From positions 41,771,494-41,835,493 of the forward strand of contig NC_031773.1 of the NCBI RefSeq assembly GCF_001522545.3: a DNA stretch of 64,000 nt. Direction: 5' to 3'. The notes beneath the pieces are model-generated. The model saw only the letters and a list, made by a program, of their open reading frames with translations, did not search any database and was not told the DNA's origin. The DNA comes from Parus major. Its lineage: Eukaryota > Chordata > Aves > Passeriformes > Paridae. Of the stretch, positions 50,460 to 63,998 are shown piece by piece. A program made the translations under genes and the position numbers. Position 1 is the stretch's first letter. Every line of letters begins with the position of its first letter.

Positions 50460-51260
50460 TAGTTATTAGGGATTGTTGTCTCTGGGTTGCATGATGAGAC
50501 AATTACTTTTTATTCTGAAATCTGCTATGTCTGGCCATTACATGTAGTATGATAAGTGCTGGTAGTCTGCCACTGAGTATGGATTATCTCCTTCTGTGCC
50601 TGGGTAACTACAAAGATTGAATGCAATGTTCCCCATCTGTGACTCTGCAAAACACTGAATACACATTTTCATCTGCATTTCCAGTACAGTTAATCACATT
50701 GTAAAAGAGATTACACTAAATATATTATCAAGACCAAACCACTAACCAAATGTCACTCAGATCTGCCAGTTAACAAAGGGTGGAATCCAGAATGATGTGT
50801 TTAACAGACCTTGAGCTTTCAAGTCAATAGTTATTCTGATTCTTTCATCCATCAATATGGGCAAATGCAGTATTTCCAAGCAAAGCTTAGATCTGACAAC
50901 TCAATATTTGTATGTGATGAGAATTGTAATTATTTTAATTTGAATGTTAATTAATTTATTTGATAACTGCCTATTGGGCTTGTGCTCCATCTGGCCCAGT
51001 TCCATGTGGCTTGATGATATTTATTTTTGGTCTGATGACAAACACCAGGTGTGTTTGTATGCTTTGAACTAATGATGGGAAATGTCATTCTTCAGAATTC
51101 CTGAGGCAAGCTGCTAGGTATTTAATTGTGAATCCATTAATTTCATTGTCTGAATCTGTATTTCTGTTACTCTTTGCATATACTGTAAAAATCTGAGTCA
51201 ATAAGTTTTTCCATGTATGCTAGCACATATGTTGTTTAAAAGCATAATGGTGAGACTCAG
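50460..51260. other. Possible conserved non-coding region (texture only)
   Basis: About 800 bases of unique sequence with no simple repeats, no long open frames and many homeodomain-type TTAATTAAT and ATTA words plus a TTTGCATA. The impression is of an enhancer-type conserved block, but conservation cannot be judged from one sequence. Confidence 0.2.
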
Positions 51261-52238
51261 ATTATTACACTATACCATTTCCACAGTCATTTGGAGAAAA
51301 CAAGGCATATGTGCACCATTTTAGTTAGATAAAACTCAGTACAAATGCAATGGGCTTCTGGGAGGAACAATATAGACTACTCACACATGACTGACTTTTA
51401 AATTAATGGCAAGCACTTGGGAGAAGTTCTGGAGTCATTGTGGACAGCTCAATAGAAACATCTGCTCAGCACAGCACTGGCAAAACAATGAACAAACGAT
51501 CATTCAAGCCAGCTCCCCACTCAGCTCACTAACCTCAGCAATTTAAAAGTTAGACATGCTGTGTAAAGTAGTTACTGAATCTCTTTCTGTGGTCGGTGGA
51601 GGGAGACTAACCTCTGGAGGACAATCCAGCTTGCTAAAGTATGACTGAAGGAAGCAGAATTAAATGTCCTTTTGAGGTGGCGTTTTTCCACCAGCTGTAG
51701 AAAGGTACAGCAATTGTTTTAAAGTCCAGGAGCAGCTTTTATATAGATAAAGTTATGGAGGATGTTGACATCTCCATGCCTTGCTCTCAGACCTTATTAT
51801 TGCATTTTTTTTTTTGCTGAGAAATTGTGGAGCTTGACTGATAAAGTTCTTGTCAGGTCCAAACAGGACCACACATCTTACTGATGCTGCACTTACCAGA
51901 CTTTCCATGGTGGGAATTGTAGCTGTCTTCAGAAATTCTGCAAGAAGTCAAGGCACTGTTGTGGTCAGCCCCATAAGCTTAGACTCTCCTGGCTGAGATG
52001 TGTGTGGCTGCAGTACACTTTCCTCTGGCATTCCTGTTTTGTCTACATCTTCTTAGTTTAATCAGTGGGCAACCTGAGGACTGACTTGTTTTTATGTTGT
52101 GGCGTTTTTTATTTGTCATAGTTGTGTTCCTGCTGCCTCATCTGATCTGATGGCCTAACCCAGCATCCAATTTCACAGTCAGGGGAAAAGAGTGCTATTG
52201 TGTAGGACTACTTTAAGAGAGAAACTTCCTGTTGCAAA

Positions 52239-52240
<2 letters not shown>
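51261..52240. other. Unannotated sequence
   Basis: Nothing identifiable besides a short poly-T run near 51808. Confidence 0.55.

Positions 52241-52321
<81 letters not shown>
52241..52321. repeat. (ATA)27 trinucleotide microsatellite
   Basis: 81 bases of perfect AAT/ATA repeat without any interruption, so probably length-polymorphic. Confidence 0.97.
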
Positions 52322-53129
52322 TGGATCATGGATTGAGTCTTCTATATTCCATTCCTCAATAAAAGTTTCCTTCAGGATCAGTGTGAGCCCCTTCCCCCAG
52401 TGGTGAAGTTTTCTCAGCAGCTCCCTAACAGAGAATGCAGAGTTTCAGATTCATCTGTTTTCATTGTGAATATATGTGGTTAAGGAGAAGCTTTGTAAAA
52501 CTTTACAGTAGGTATCTGGAGAAACTTTTCCAGGAAGTGAACTTTTTGGTTGCTGGCTTGCCCATTCCCAAGATGGAGAAAAAGATTTACAAGGTTCACA
52601 GGAAATCAATAATTTCTTTTTTTAAAAACTCTTAGATCTCTTTAGCTGTTAACAAATTGGATTTTAAGCTCCTTACTTTTAACATGATGTGTGATATACA
52701 CTGTAAGTATGTAACAAGTGACACACTTTGTGAATTTTTAAACCTAATACAAATAAACCCAGTGCACTGGGGATATTGACAAAGCTAGAATTTCCATACC
52801 TAAGGATAAGAATATTTATTCTAGTTCAGGTGTCAAAACTATTACACATTATAGCCATTAAAATCGTTCTTCCAGCTGCTAATGGGTGTGTTTGTCTACA
52901 AAGTGTTCTGAGTGCAGCCTGTTAGAATTGATAAATGCACAACTCAGCAAATTCCATCTGGGTATCTTCAATAAATTGGTGGGCAAATGCAAACAGGAAT
53001 GTGAATTTCAAGTTATTCTGCCTCCCAATGTCCTCTACAAAGGAACACCAGATTGTCCATTTTCATGCATTTTCATTTACAGAAGGCCTTATATGTACCC
53101 ATTTACTTCCTTTGAAGTTATGGCATAAT
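52322..53129. other. Unannotated sequence
   Basis: Short overlapping open frames only; no gene or repeat recognised. Confidence 0.5.
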
Positions 53130-53214
53130 GCAAAAAAACCCCCAAAACGAAACAGCAACAACAACAAAACACAACCTGCCCCCAATAAACCAACAAAAAA
53201 CCCCAAAACCTCAA
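53130..53214. repeat. C/A-rich, nearly G-free tract
   Basis: CAAAAAAACCCCC, ACAACAACAAAAC and ACCCCAAAACC-like units. Same character and strand as 25754-25883. Confidence 0.8.
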
Positions 53215-55440
53215 GGATAAGAGATAAATTCTGTGTGGTTATGGGACTACAGTCAATTTAAGATAATTGTCATATAAGTGGGTATGAATCTGATAGAAGG
53301 AGTGGGAACTTTTATGAATTATGTAGGATTCCACTCCCATGACAGTGGAATGCATACTGCACAATGATACTGCTCAGCTAGACGGGACAAACACATGGAA
53401 ATGTCTTGTCAGATGAATTCTAATATTATCTGAAAAAATATATAGGACAGCAGCACTATATTTTCATAGATAAAAATTGGCTTATTTTCTCCCCACAATG
53501 GAATTTCTTTGCTATCTTCAGAGAGCAACTTAATCAGCTCTGAAGCAACTCCAAAATACCCTCTTAGCAAAATTAAAAAGGTGAACTAGAACTAAGTCTC
53601 ACAATGGAATCTGTAGTTTAATAATTATAAATAAAGTAAATAAGAAGGACATCTAAAAGCTTTGATGTCAGACTGCTTTTCTTTTTGTAGGATGGAAAAA
53701 TAAATTTACACACTTTCATCCCATACACAAGACCATGGAAATTCAGATTCACAACTATTGTGAACTATTCTTTTTAAGACCAGGGTCTGTAAATATGAAT
53801 ACAAAAACTGTCTGCTCATGTGAATCCTAGTTTACTTTTATCCACATCCAAAATCTGACTCCTCAAGAAACCTCCCACCTTTGTTATGAATATTAGGCAA
53901 AATCATCCTTCCTTTTTAAGAAAGACTAAGAGCTGTAGAGGAAAAACAGTTCTTTAAACACAAAGGCAGATTGATTTTGGAAAACTCAAGTGAGCTTTAT
54001 GGTTAGCACGTTCCTCTTATCACTTATGACTGTAATTTTTCATGAGGTTTGAAGGAAGAATGCTCTGCCATATCAGCACAGTGGGTAGTACAAGAGCATC
54101 CTCAGCAGCACAGCACATATTTTTCTGCCCAACAAATATTCAGTATTTGGCTCAAGGAAGCCAAATCAAGGAAGATAGTGATGGTCCTGACTCCAGAAGT
54201 GGAAATGTCTCTTGTGTTGCACTGTTTTCATAAGAGATGATTAAACCTCTGGTCTTCTGCAAATGTTAATTTTCTGGAACGCTAGAAAATAATATGGAAT
54301 TTTTTTAACAGTGTATGTGGTAGCCTTGGAATGTTATTTTACTCAACAGATAATGCAGTTTCATCCAAGGACTTATCTCCAATGGGCAATATTCATTGTT
54401 CAGCGCCTGTATGGGTGCTCTCACACTTGGCAAAATATCAGTTTGTCATGAGACAAAGGTGACATCACATAGCAGGAGATGACACATTGTACAAGATGAC
54501 TAACCATGGCAAAGGGACAGTAATTTAGCCCAAAATTGCAGTTCACAGGCGTGTCACTAGTTCAGATTTGGCCACAAGTGAACTGCTTGCCAAATAGCTG
54601 TCTGGTTTCTTTTTTCATTTGCACAGATATGAATTGAGCTGCTGAAGATCTGTAGACTAACAGGACAGTATTTGTGATGAATAATTCAGGTATCTTATTA
54701 ACCAGTTCCCTGGCTAATGTACTGGTTGAAATAAATAGAATTTGTTTTCATCTCTTGGCAGATGTTATGTGCAAGTTTAAAAAACTGAGGGGACATCATG
54801 GCTGTGACTTATCTAGGCTCCAAGAGCATAATTACCGTATTCTGCAAAGCATTTAAGACCATATACATTGAATTTATTAATTCTCATCTGAGCACCATTC
54901 CTCTCATAAACTCCACATGGGCAAGAAAAGATCCAAGTGGCATTGTGCTGCTGGTATCTCTCCACTCTGCTGCAAGCTCTTAAACAATTAGCTTAATTTT
55001 CATAATTAGTTTTGATGTGGGGTCTGGAGTCTGTAGAATATTAGGAACTGTTTCAACAGGCATTCATAAAAGGGGAAAGCAATGTTATAGCTGGAACATA
55101 TGACTTATTAATTTTCTCTCAGAACACCTGAAATCAATATTATCAGCCAGAAACATGTTGTGTCCTGTATTTTTTCCATTATCTCTAAATGGCGCTTTAT
55201 GAATTCTGGGTGGTATAATGATGAATATTGTGACAGGAAAAAGGATTTTCTGCATTGATGTGACACTATACAGTAATACAGACAACTCTTGTGTGTGGAG
55301 CTGGGAGCTATTATTTATTCATTCATTTATGTCTTTTATTGAATCTGTATGCACTGTAGTGATATTGCATTAAACTTTATCCCCTAGTGAACACTATTTT
55401 GACAACCATTTCTAATCAGTGGAAATAAATTGGACCAGAA
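53215..55440. other. Unannotated AT-rich sequence
   Basis: No gene or repeat recognised. Confidence 0.55.
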
Positions 55441-55740
55441 GCCTGTGTACTAGAAACAGAAAGTGTATCACAGCAAGGCTGGGCTCTTTGGCCACAGAGA
55501 AAAAGAACTGAACAATTTACGAATTGCTGCATTAATGTGCCAGCACATTGATAGTTCTGTCAAGAGGGTGCAGAGCTGGGCACGAATCACAACTGTCTTG
55601 ATGTGAACTGTGGTTGGGTCAGCAGGTACCAGCTCCCAGTTTGTGGCACTGGCCCAAAATGAAGAGGTGGTTGGTGCTGTATGTAGGACAGGTCGGTATC
55701 CAAAACCACCTGGTGGTTCCAAGCCCAGAAGAAGTATTCA
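55441..55740 (+). other. Stop-poor segment open on both strands (unproven)
   Basis: One plus-strand frame is open for about 100 codons with a single TGA near 55603. Pieces read LFGHREKELNNLRIAAL and MCQHIDSSVKRVQSWARI before the stop, and FVALAQNEEVVGAVCRTG after it. The minus strand is open for 84 codons over the same bases. The plus reading looks protein-like and could be a decayed processed pseudogene, but I recognise no parent gene and see no poly-A tail or target duplication. Confidence 0.13.
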
Positions 55741-58700
55741 AATGGTTGAACTATTACACTAGTTGAATGAATAAAATATTAAATATTAAAATATTTGAAA
55801 AAGGACCAAATGTTTTATTAAATTTCCCATATCTTGCCACCACACAAATCAGTTTCCTAAAAAAGTAGGGGAAACTGGAAAGTGAAGAATTTTTTTCCCA
55901 GTTCCTTTAAAATGCTGTAATTTCAAATCTTTAAATGTGAGAAATTTCCAGGCTTTTAAAATGCAGAGGCTTTCTGAACATCACCTCAGAACAATAGTTT
56001 GTAGAAGAAAATCAAAACAAGTAACCTTATTTGAAATTAATTAATAGCAAGATCTGAATATATTCAACATTATTTCAAAATGAATTACCAAATCCACAGT
56101 AGAATAAGAAGAATAATTACAGAAGCACTGCAGTCAATTTAGTGCACTTGTCTGGCTCACCCAGCAGCCATTCCCCACAAAGCTCTTTGGATTCATCAGT
56201 TGTAGCAATGATAATGAATGCTGTAGAGAAACACAGGATTTGGAATGCTTTGGAAGGTATTTGATGAGTAAACACATTTTAAAAAAAATGTGGATGTTTA
56301 CATTGAGCCCACCTACCTTTTAGAGAGCTGTAACTGCATGACTTTTTTGAAATGAAACCTATTTGTTTTCTAAAGCTACAGGTTGCTTTTTTTAGTCTAT
56401 AATGATGGCGCTGTCAAGCCCACTTTCAATTAAGTTTTGAAAGTGAAAACATATTTACAGGCAAAAATCACACCTTCAATCTTCAATCATATGTGTTTTT
56501 CCAGTGCTTTAATATGTCAAATTTGCTTACCTGCATACTGACCATGAACCATACAAGAGGTAACACATGCCTGTTCTGGAGTTAGAAAACATTTTAAACA
56601 TATATGGCTTTACTTCTAAATAGAGTGAAATTACACTACCATGCCTGAATTACTTCTAAAGCTGCCCTGGTTTTCAGAGACAGAGAGAGGCCCACCCTGA
56701 GAGTGACCCCATCCATATTTATGTTGTACAGCCTCAGTGCTGCAGGGCATGGCAGGGGAGGGAGGACCACGAGTGGTCTCCATGGTGCAAGCCCCCTGTC
56801 GTCTCTCAGGGCTGCAATCTCACGTGGGTACCAGCTCCAATCACATGCCTGTCAGTTCTCAGAGCCCTGATAAGAAGACTGAAGGCTCCTGGTGTTCACA
56901 CCAGCCTGGCTGTGTCTTGCTGATGGCCTAAGTTTGCCTGTTGGGCTCCATGTCAACAGTAGGCTGTTATTTTCCAGGTACAGGAAGCCTGTTCATTCAG
57001 CTTTTCTTCAGGGGTTGGTATGAGGTACAGAGCAGTAGTTCCTCTTTCTCTAGGCCCAGCCTGTGTCAGAAATCAGTATCATCCTGCAGGTATTTGGTGT
57101 GCCAGACCTCTACAGGAATAGATGAACACTTCAGTACTCAAGCACTCAAGTAAAGCACCTTCTGTTACTGAAATCTTGAAAATGCTCCCCAGCTTATCAC
57201 TGCCCATGACATCTCAGTTACCATCGCTGGGTTCTGGGAAAGTGAGGTGTCCAGCTGAAATTATTAATGGAGTTTTGCGCAGTTCCTGTGCAAAAAATTG
57301 CACAGTAAAAAATTGCAGCTGTAAAGGTGCTGTTCCACTTCAGGCATGTGAATATATGCATTATACACACCTTGCAGGGATCTACCCAGTTCTCTCGTGG
57401 AAAGTGGAGCAACCATTTCACCACTCTCTTCACCCACTGGTGATATATGCTAACATCTTGTGCCCTGACAAGAGCAGAGCCACAGTACTCATATGTCCTC
57501 CAAGCAGTCTGTGAAGGGCACTGCCCATCAGAGCAGTGGAGAACTGAATCTGATGGCCTTCACAGCCTGAAGGACCCCACACCCTCCCTCTCACACTTCA
57601 GGCAGCATCTTTGTAGCCATTTGTGTCCAAGACATTTACCACTTACCAGAGACACGTGTTCAGTGGTGGTTTCCCAGCCCTAGCTCAGGTTCAGAAGCAT
57701 TTTCACACAGTGCCCCATCAGCCAGCTGTGGTTCAGATATGCAGATCAAGCTACCTGTGACTTTTCAGGTCTCCCTCCTCACCTCTGTGTTTGAACCCAG
57801 CTCTGACCATTCCACCAACCATAACCGCATATTGTTGTCAAGATAATTCTGAGTTTAAGTTTGTTTCCTACAAATATTTACAAAAGTCTTCAATGTCTTC
57901 TGAGCCCCAAATAGCTCCCCTATGGAGAAATGACACAACAGAGAAATCACCCATAAGTGAAGTATAATTACCTTCTCTTGCAGTTCCCAGAACAAGGATT
58001 TTCTGGGGAACCAGCCAAAAGACAAAAAAAGGGGAGCAGACAACATGCTGTAATCTCTCAAGCCCAGAGCACAGGATAGTCCCTAGACAGGTTCAGGGAG
58101 CACTGTAAAACCTTTGAGTGCATCTTCTCCCCCTCCCTTAGGAGGTGAAACAGTGAACCTGACTCCAGATATTGTTCCAATTCCTTCAAAGCAGTGCAGC
58201 TGTATTCTGCAGCCTACATTCCCTGTCAAGTATGCAAAATGAAGTTTAGAGGAGACTTTTGTCAGAAACAGGCTCATCTTGACCTTCCCATTTGGTTTCT
58301 AAATAGCCTAATGAAGAAAAATTCATCAAAATGCCATAAGGTAATAGTGGATGATAAAACTGTGACAAAATAACATGAGTGACTCACAGACTGCAGTAGG
58401 AGTTCTGTATATTTTTTTTTTTTCTGGGCTGTTACATTCAGGCTCTGAATACTGAAGAACAGTCTAAAGGAGCAATGAAATAAACAGGGTTTTGAAGGTT
58501 TTGTAGTTCACTATTAAGCAACTCCTTGAAAAGTCTTCTTGCTGTTAAGAGCAGTGTTGGGGAATTGCTACATAAATGATATACTGCAGAAATAAGTCAG
58601 GCCCTAAGAAACCAGGTCAAAACTCTAGATTCCAGAAACAAAAGGATAGATCACTATGAGTAGCTAACATGCTCAAAGAAAAAAAAAAACCCTTTATGTA

Positions 58701-59098
58701 TTCTTGACCTACATTCAAGTAAAATGGTACTTTTCAACTGCTCTTAAATCTTTTTTCAGCTTTATTTTAGAAAGGGTATTGTGGTTTGTAAGAAGCTTGA
58801 CTGCTGGAGCACATCTGCTGCTTTAGTTTTAAAAGGGTTTGATTGCAGAATCCTAGATACTTGAAAGAAATTTCTGTCTTAAATGGTAAAAATATTCTTA
58901 ATCTAGAGGACATAAATATTTGCTTCAGTCCTAGAAAACCTGATAAATACAGAGAAATTATTTGCATTTAATATCAAGTATCTGTCTTGACACTTTAATT
59001 ACAGTACATTTTTTGCTTTTCCTTTCCTGATCAGTTGAGTACTGCTCATTTTTTCCCTCCTGTTGTCTTTACTGGGACTTTGTTCCAGCTTTAATATC

Positions 59099-59122
59099 TT
59101 TAGTCCAGGATTCTGGACTAAA
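59099..59122. repeat. Perfect 10-bp hairpin, 4-nt loop
   Basis: TTTAGTCCAG, GATT, CTGGACTAAA. A perfect stem of near-chance expectation in 64 kb; there is no U-run after it and it is not a bacterial-type terminator. Confidence 0.85.
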
Positions 59123-59728
59123 TAAAATGGCACATATTTACCTATAAATTAAAAAAAATCCAGCTATCAGAAATTACTTTTCTGTTTTGTAGGCTGAATC
59201 TGAATGAGTTGTTTTCTCTGATGCTGAGATTTCTGACTCATTCACTCATTTTTTTTTAAATTTGCTTGTTATGACTTTTCAGAGTCACTATGAATTTATC
59301 ACCACTCCTGGATATCCCATATTTAATATTAATTCTTCAATCCTTTGCTGGACAGAAAATTACTTATTCAAAATCTTAGAACAAAATAATTATTCAGCTG
59401 TGAGGGAAACATGGGGATCCAAGGCTGCTAACTCTCATAACTGTACTGTGAATCTTGTGATAACAGGAAGCTCTTTAAAAGCCTCTGTTCTTCAAGTCCT
59501 ATAAATGTGCAGAAGCACAGATCAATGAGAGTGAGCCCACCCAGGGAAACACAAGTGAAAGAGCCAGATGCCCAAATGTACTTTTGGTTGCACTTATCAG
59601 TGCTGTTTGAAATCAAGTTAATTATTTTGGAGGGACCTGACATAGAGCATTCAGGCATCAGGAGTGTGACAATTCTGGTGGAGATGATTTCATCATCTCA
59701 AAATCATCATCATTTCAAAAAAAAGAGA

Positions 59729-59758
59729 GAGGGTCTCTCTTCTGCTGTTGAGACCCTC
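59729..59758. repeat. 9-bp inverted repeat, 12-nt loop
   Basis: GAGGGTCTC pairs with GAGACCCTC across a 12-base loop, next to a short run of ATC repeats and A-rich sequence. Confidence 0.85.
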
Positions 59759-62700
59759 AGTGTCTGGGAGCCAATGGCTTTACCAGTTCTCCATCTCCTC
59801 ATTAGGATGTGCATCTGTTACAGAACTGTGGGGAAAAGCAAGACAAATTCTCAGTCTTTAATGTTTCCTGTTTGAACTTGGAGCATTTTATTGTTTATCC
59901 TTCGTACGGGTGAGGCTTTTTTCATGTTTGATGATGATTTATGAAGCCACAAAACCATTCAGCACAGCAAGCAATAACTGATGTAATTAGCACATTTGAG
60001 GACAGTGAAAACTGCAAAATAAGAAGGCATCAGTCACTAAAGCAATAGATTGATTTTTCAGTATATGTTCCAGTGCTTTTATCAATACCATGTGTTAGTG
60101 CTTTTGGACACTGTCATTCTCCATTCTGCTATTTCCTGGCTAAATGTCAATAGAAAGTACAATATCTGAACTTATTAGTGCTTTTAAACAACTATAATAA
60201 CCTGCTACTATTGCCAGATACTATTTGATGGCCAAAAGATAAAGCAAGAATGGAGAAATGGAAAAGGTCATGGACAGATTATATATGAAAAAAATTATTT
60301 ACTCTTTTCTAGGCCCTTTTTCCTTCTTCTAGAGGTGTCTTCCTTTCACATACTGCTTTCTTGCCTTCCCTGAAGGAACAGGGAGACTACCCACATACAG
60401 AAAATTTCCTCAGCTTGCACTCAAACCTGTAAAATGTTTTCTTTGAGTTTTCCAATCCAGTCCATCAAGACACAATGAATATCTTCTGCTCTGGATATTT
60501 GAGTTATGTCCCTTATTGTCAGTATATGTCTAAGTTTAACCAAACCTAAACAGGAATTGAGAAACCTAAATTAAAATTCTGCAACACATGAAACAACTAA
60601 TATGAACATCTCTCTGTGTTAAAGTTCAGGATGTTGTGGTTTTTTCCATGTTAAGACTAGAAATGTTACCAAGGAGAAAAGCTGTATTCAAGCTCTTCTG
60701 TAGGCTATAAACATTTTCATACTTTATTTTGCATAAATGCATTGTCAGTGAAAACAGATATGAGTGTCCTTCATCCACATTTCTCTGATGCCTGTGGACT
60801 GCTGAAAAATTGTCCCAGGTGAGGAACACGTAGTTCGTTAGCCATAATTCTTCTCCATCTAAATGTGAAGAAAGCTGATCCAAAACTGTGATAGTACATG
60901 CTGGGATTTTTCATCAAGTGAAACCCACAACTTAGGACAAATACAAGATGTAGGAAACACTCTGTAAAAAGTCCTTAAATCCAACTGAAGTAAGTAGATA
61001 CCTGTCTTCCCAACACAGAGCTTTTAAATTGGTCTTAACTGCAGATGAATCTTCCTATGAGACTTTGATTTTCTTTTTGTAGCTCTAAAAGCATGAAGAG
61101 GCTTTTTTATATACCATGAAGTAGGCTTCAAAATAAGTAAGTGTTATATAAATTATTTTTAAGTCTGTGAATTATAGGAGCCATTTATTCCCTTTCCACA
61201 AAAAATAAATATAAACAAATAAAGCAAAACCTACAGATTTAATAAATGAAGATCTAGATAATAAATCTCACTTAAAATAGACCAGCAATACTCAAAACAC
61301 TTTACTTACTGACTGACTGAGCCAGAGCATTATCCTCAAGAGAATGGTTTACCCTTTCAGTAGAATTAAATAAGTAGTGGAAATAATATTTAGAAAAATC
61401 TTTTGCACAGCAGAGCCAGAAGATGACTTTTGCTTGGTAACTGTTTAACTAAGCCCAGCTGCTGCCATCACTGGGGAGCTGGGCTGTGGGAGGGCAGCAG
61501 CAGCTTCTCTTTCAACTAAGGCCAGCCAACCTCGATGGGGACATCTGTGGTTCTCAACAAACCCTGAGAATGCTTTGGGGTGGCTTAAACTTTACCCTTA
61601 TTGTACAAGACCTCAAATAGGAGCTGTTCCTAAAATAGTTTCCATATGGATATTTAATCCACAAAGGTCAGGCAAGTTGCTGGCAATGACAAGGTTTTCT
61701 CCATTTTTATCTTTCAGACATGTTTCAATGTATAGTTAAACTAAAATGCTGTTGTTCTTGAGCCACCTCGCTGGTTTTTATACACAGAATTGCTCCAGCA
61801 GGGAAATTCTGGCCCCGGGTGAGGCCCTCCATGGACGAGTTTTGCTAGGAAAAAATTGTAAATCTGTCAGAGAAGACAGATGATGTAACAGGCTCTGTGG
61901 TTCAATACTAGGCAGGAAAGGATGAAAATACAGGGCAAGAGAAAAGCTGAGGGCAATGGCCAGGTGACTTTGGCAGGAAGAAATATAATCTAGCCTGTGA
62001 GTGGAGGTGAGGGAGTTGATGAAGGACAGTAATTACTAATTTACTTCAGGCCGACAAAGCGTTATTTTTACTGTCTTTGTCATTTTTGAGGAAAAACATG
62101 GATGAGTTTTGACTACAAGAAAGGGGTTTGTCTCCTGAAGTGCACCTCTCCAGTGTTTGTGTGGGGTGCATGTCCTGTGACAAGATGTCATCACAAGGAT
62201 TTGTTGTAGCCCACACCCCAGCTGTGAGTGGAAGTGAGCTACTGCCAGAGGAGAGCATCAGTGAAGCACTCATTTCCTGAAGGAAGACTTTAGGTGTCCA
62301 CCTGGGGAAGGTGTGCTGCTGTCCCTCAACAGAGCTGTTTTGTGAAGGCTGAACAGACTGAAGGAAAAGGAACAGCTTCAGACACGTCCCAGGTGTGTGC
62401 CTGAAGAGTTATTCTTACTTCCTAGCCCTAGGCAGCACAGTATGTGGGTTTGATTGGATTGCCTTTCTGAGTCACCTAATTCTCCTTTTTTAATGATTGC
62501 AGGCATCTAATTCTGTATTCTCAGCTAGCAGCTGGTTGTTAAATGTGAGATAACTCAGAGACACCTCTGTCCCATACTGCATGTGGCCAATGAAAAGAGC
62601 AGTCCTTGACTTCTAGTCTCTGTGGGGAAGGCCAATAGTTCAGCCATGCAATTCATTTCACAACCATGTAAAGCTCAGCCCTGCTGGGCTTATTGTAGAC

Positions 62701-63715
62701 TAAAATCTGGTATTAACCTTAAACTAGCTTGGCCAAGTTTGAGCATTTAAACAGCAATAGGGCTTTTTGTTGGTTTTGTATTTTGCTTCAATCAATATTT
62801 TTCTATGGTTATAAAGGCTTTTCTAAAAATCTTGACTACGATCTGTATTTTTACTTTGAATTCTGCAAACCTGAAGGATATAGATATTAAAAATATTGTG
62901 ATTATTCTATTTTTCTGAGGAATTCTCTGCAGTTATGGCATTTCTCCAGGGATTCTACCAAAAATTTTTTTCAAAATTGGCCCTAGTGAATTTTGGACCA
63001 GCACCATTGCATTCTCTGTGGTGGTGAGATTGAATCTTTGCTTTATTTATATTGACTGATAGCAGAATGATGTTTTCTATTGTTAGTTTCTCAATGCAGG
63101 GAGAAATTAATCTCCCAGCCTATTTGCATCCACTAGCAATAAAGCCCCATTTTAATGAGAAAATGAATATTTGGACTTTACACTTTGTATCTTTTCTGGC
63201 AGCTGTGCTTTTTATTCACTCTGACTGAAACAGCTTCAATGACAGCAGCCAGGATCCTCCCCTTCTGTTCAGCTTTTCCATAGAAGGCAAAATGAAATAC
63301 ATCTCTAAAGATAGGACAGTACTATTTTGAGTGCATGCTTTTTCATAGGATTACACCAATAAACAAAAGAAAAATACTCATTCCCACCTTTATCCTTTAA
63401 AAGCCAAAACACACTTTCAGGAATATCAACTATTTCTTCCTACCTGTTTCCTCAAATTCACATTTTCCCTCTTTCCTTTTTCTTTATCCTTCTTGGCTTC
63501 TTTTTTCATGCAATAAAACAAATGTTAGCTCTATGTTAGATTAGGTTGTTTTTGGAAACAAAAGTGGCATTTATTTGTTCTACAAGGTTTTAAAGCTAAT
63601 GCTCCAACTCACAGGTAGAAAAACAGCAGTGATTCATATCTTTCTTTGTAAGCAACATCACCCGAAGGGCATTATGCAACTCTGGCTTTGATAGGGTTTT
63701 TCTTTTTTTCCTCAG

Positions 63716-63998
63716 GCATAATGATTCCAGAGAGACCAAACATAACAGTGATCAATTGGGCTGCTTTCTTTTCCATTCCACTTTTACACAACAAAGGGAT
63801 CCGTTGATTTTATTTGTCATTTACTTATGCTTTAAGCAAGCATGCTTTGGAAAATATTGGCCTGTCCAGCAGGCCCTTCTGCTATTGGTGCCTCAGCATA
63901 AATGTGTTTTTCCCCTATATGAGATTACAAGGCAAGGTCAGCCACGACATTACAGCTCTGAAATAAGCAACAATACTGAGAGCTGCAACCTTTTCTAG
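63716..63998 (+). other. Exon-like open frame after a strong pyrimidine tract (unproven)
   Basis: A long pyrimidine run ending in TTTTTCCTCAG (acceptor AG at 63714-63715) is followed by a frame open for 94 codons to TAG at 63996-63998; the frame is also open upstream of the AG to about 63635. The peptide has Cys and aromatic residues but no domain I know. It could be a terminal exon, but the window ends two bases after the stop and nothing else supports it. Confidence 0.12.

Larger units (their letters stand above)
55741..63634. other. Unannotated sequence, about 7.9 kb
   Basis: GC-richer stretches at 56690-57700 (with a 130-codon frame at 57122-57514) and 61440-61560 hold no recognisable product. 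Small hairpins occur at 57286, 59099 and 59729. The 63040-63260 part contains an octamer ATTTGCAT near 63123 and has enhancer-like texture only. Confidence 0.5.

Noticed and set aside
57286..57305. 8-bp hairpin CTGTGCAA / TTGCACAG
   Set aside because: Expected several times by chance in a window this size.
57122..57514. 130-codon plus-strand frame
   Set aside because: GC-richer local sequence, another frame open on the opposite strand, no family recognised.
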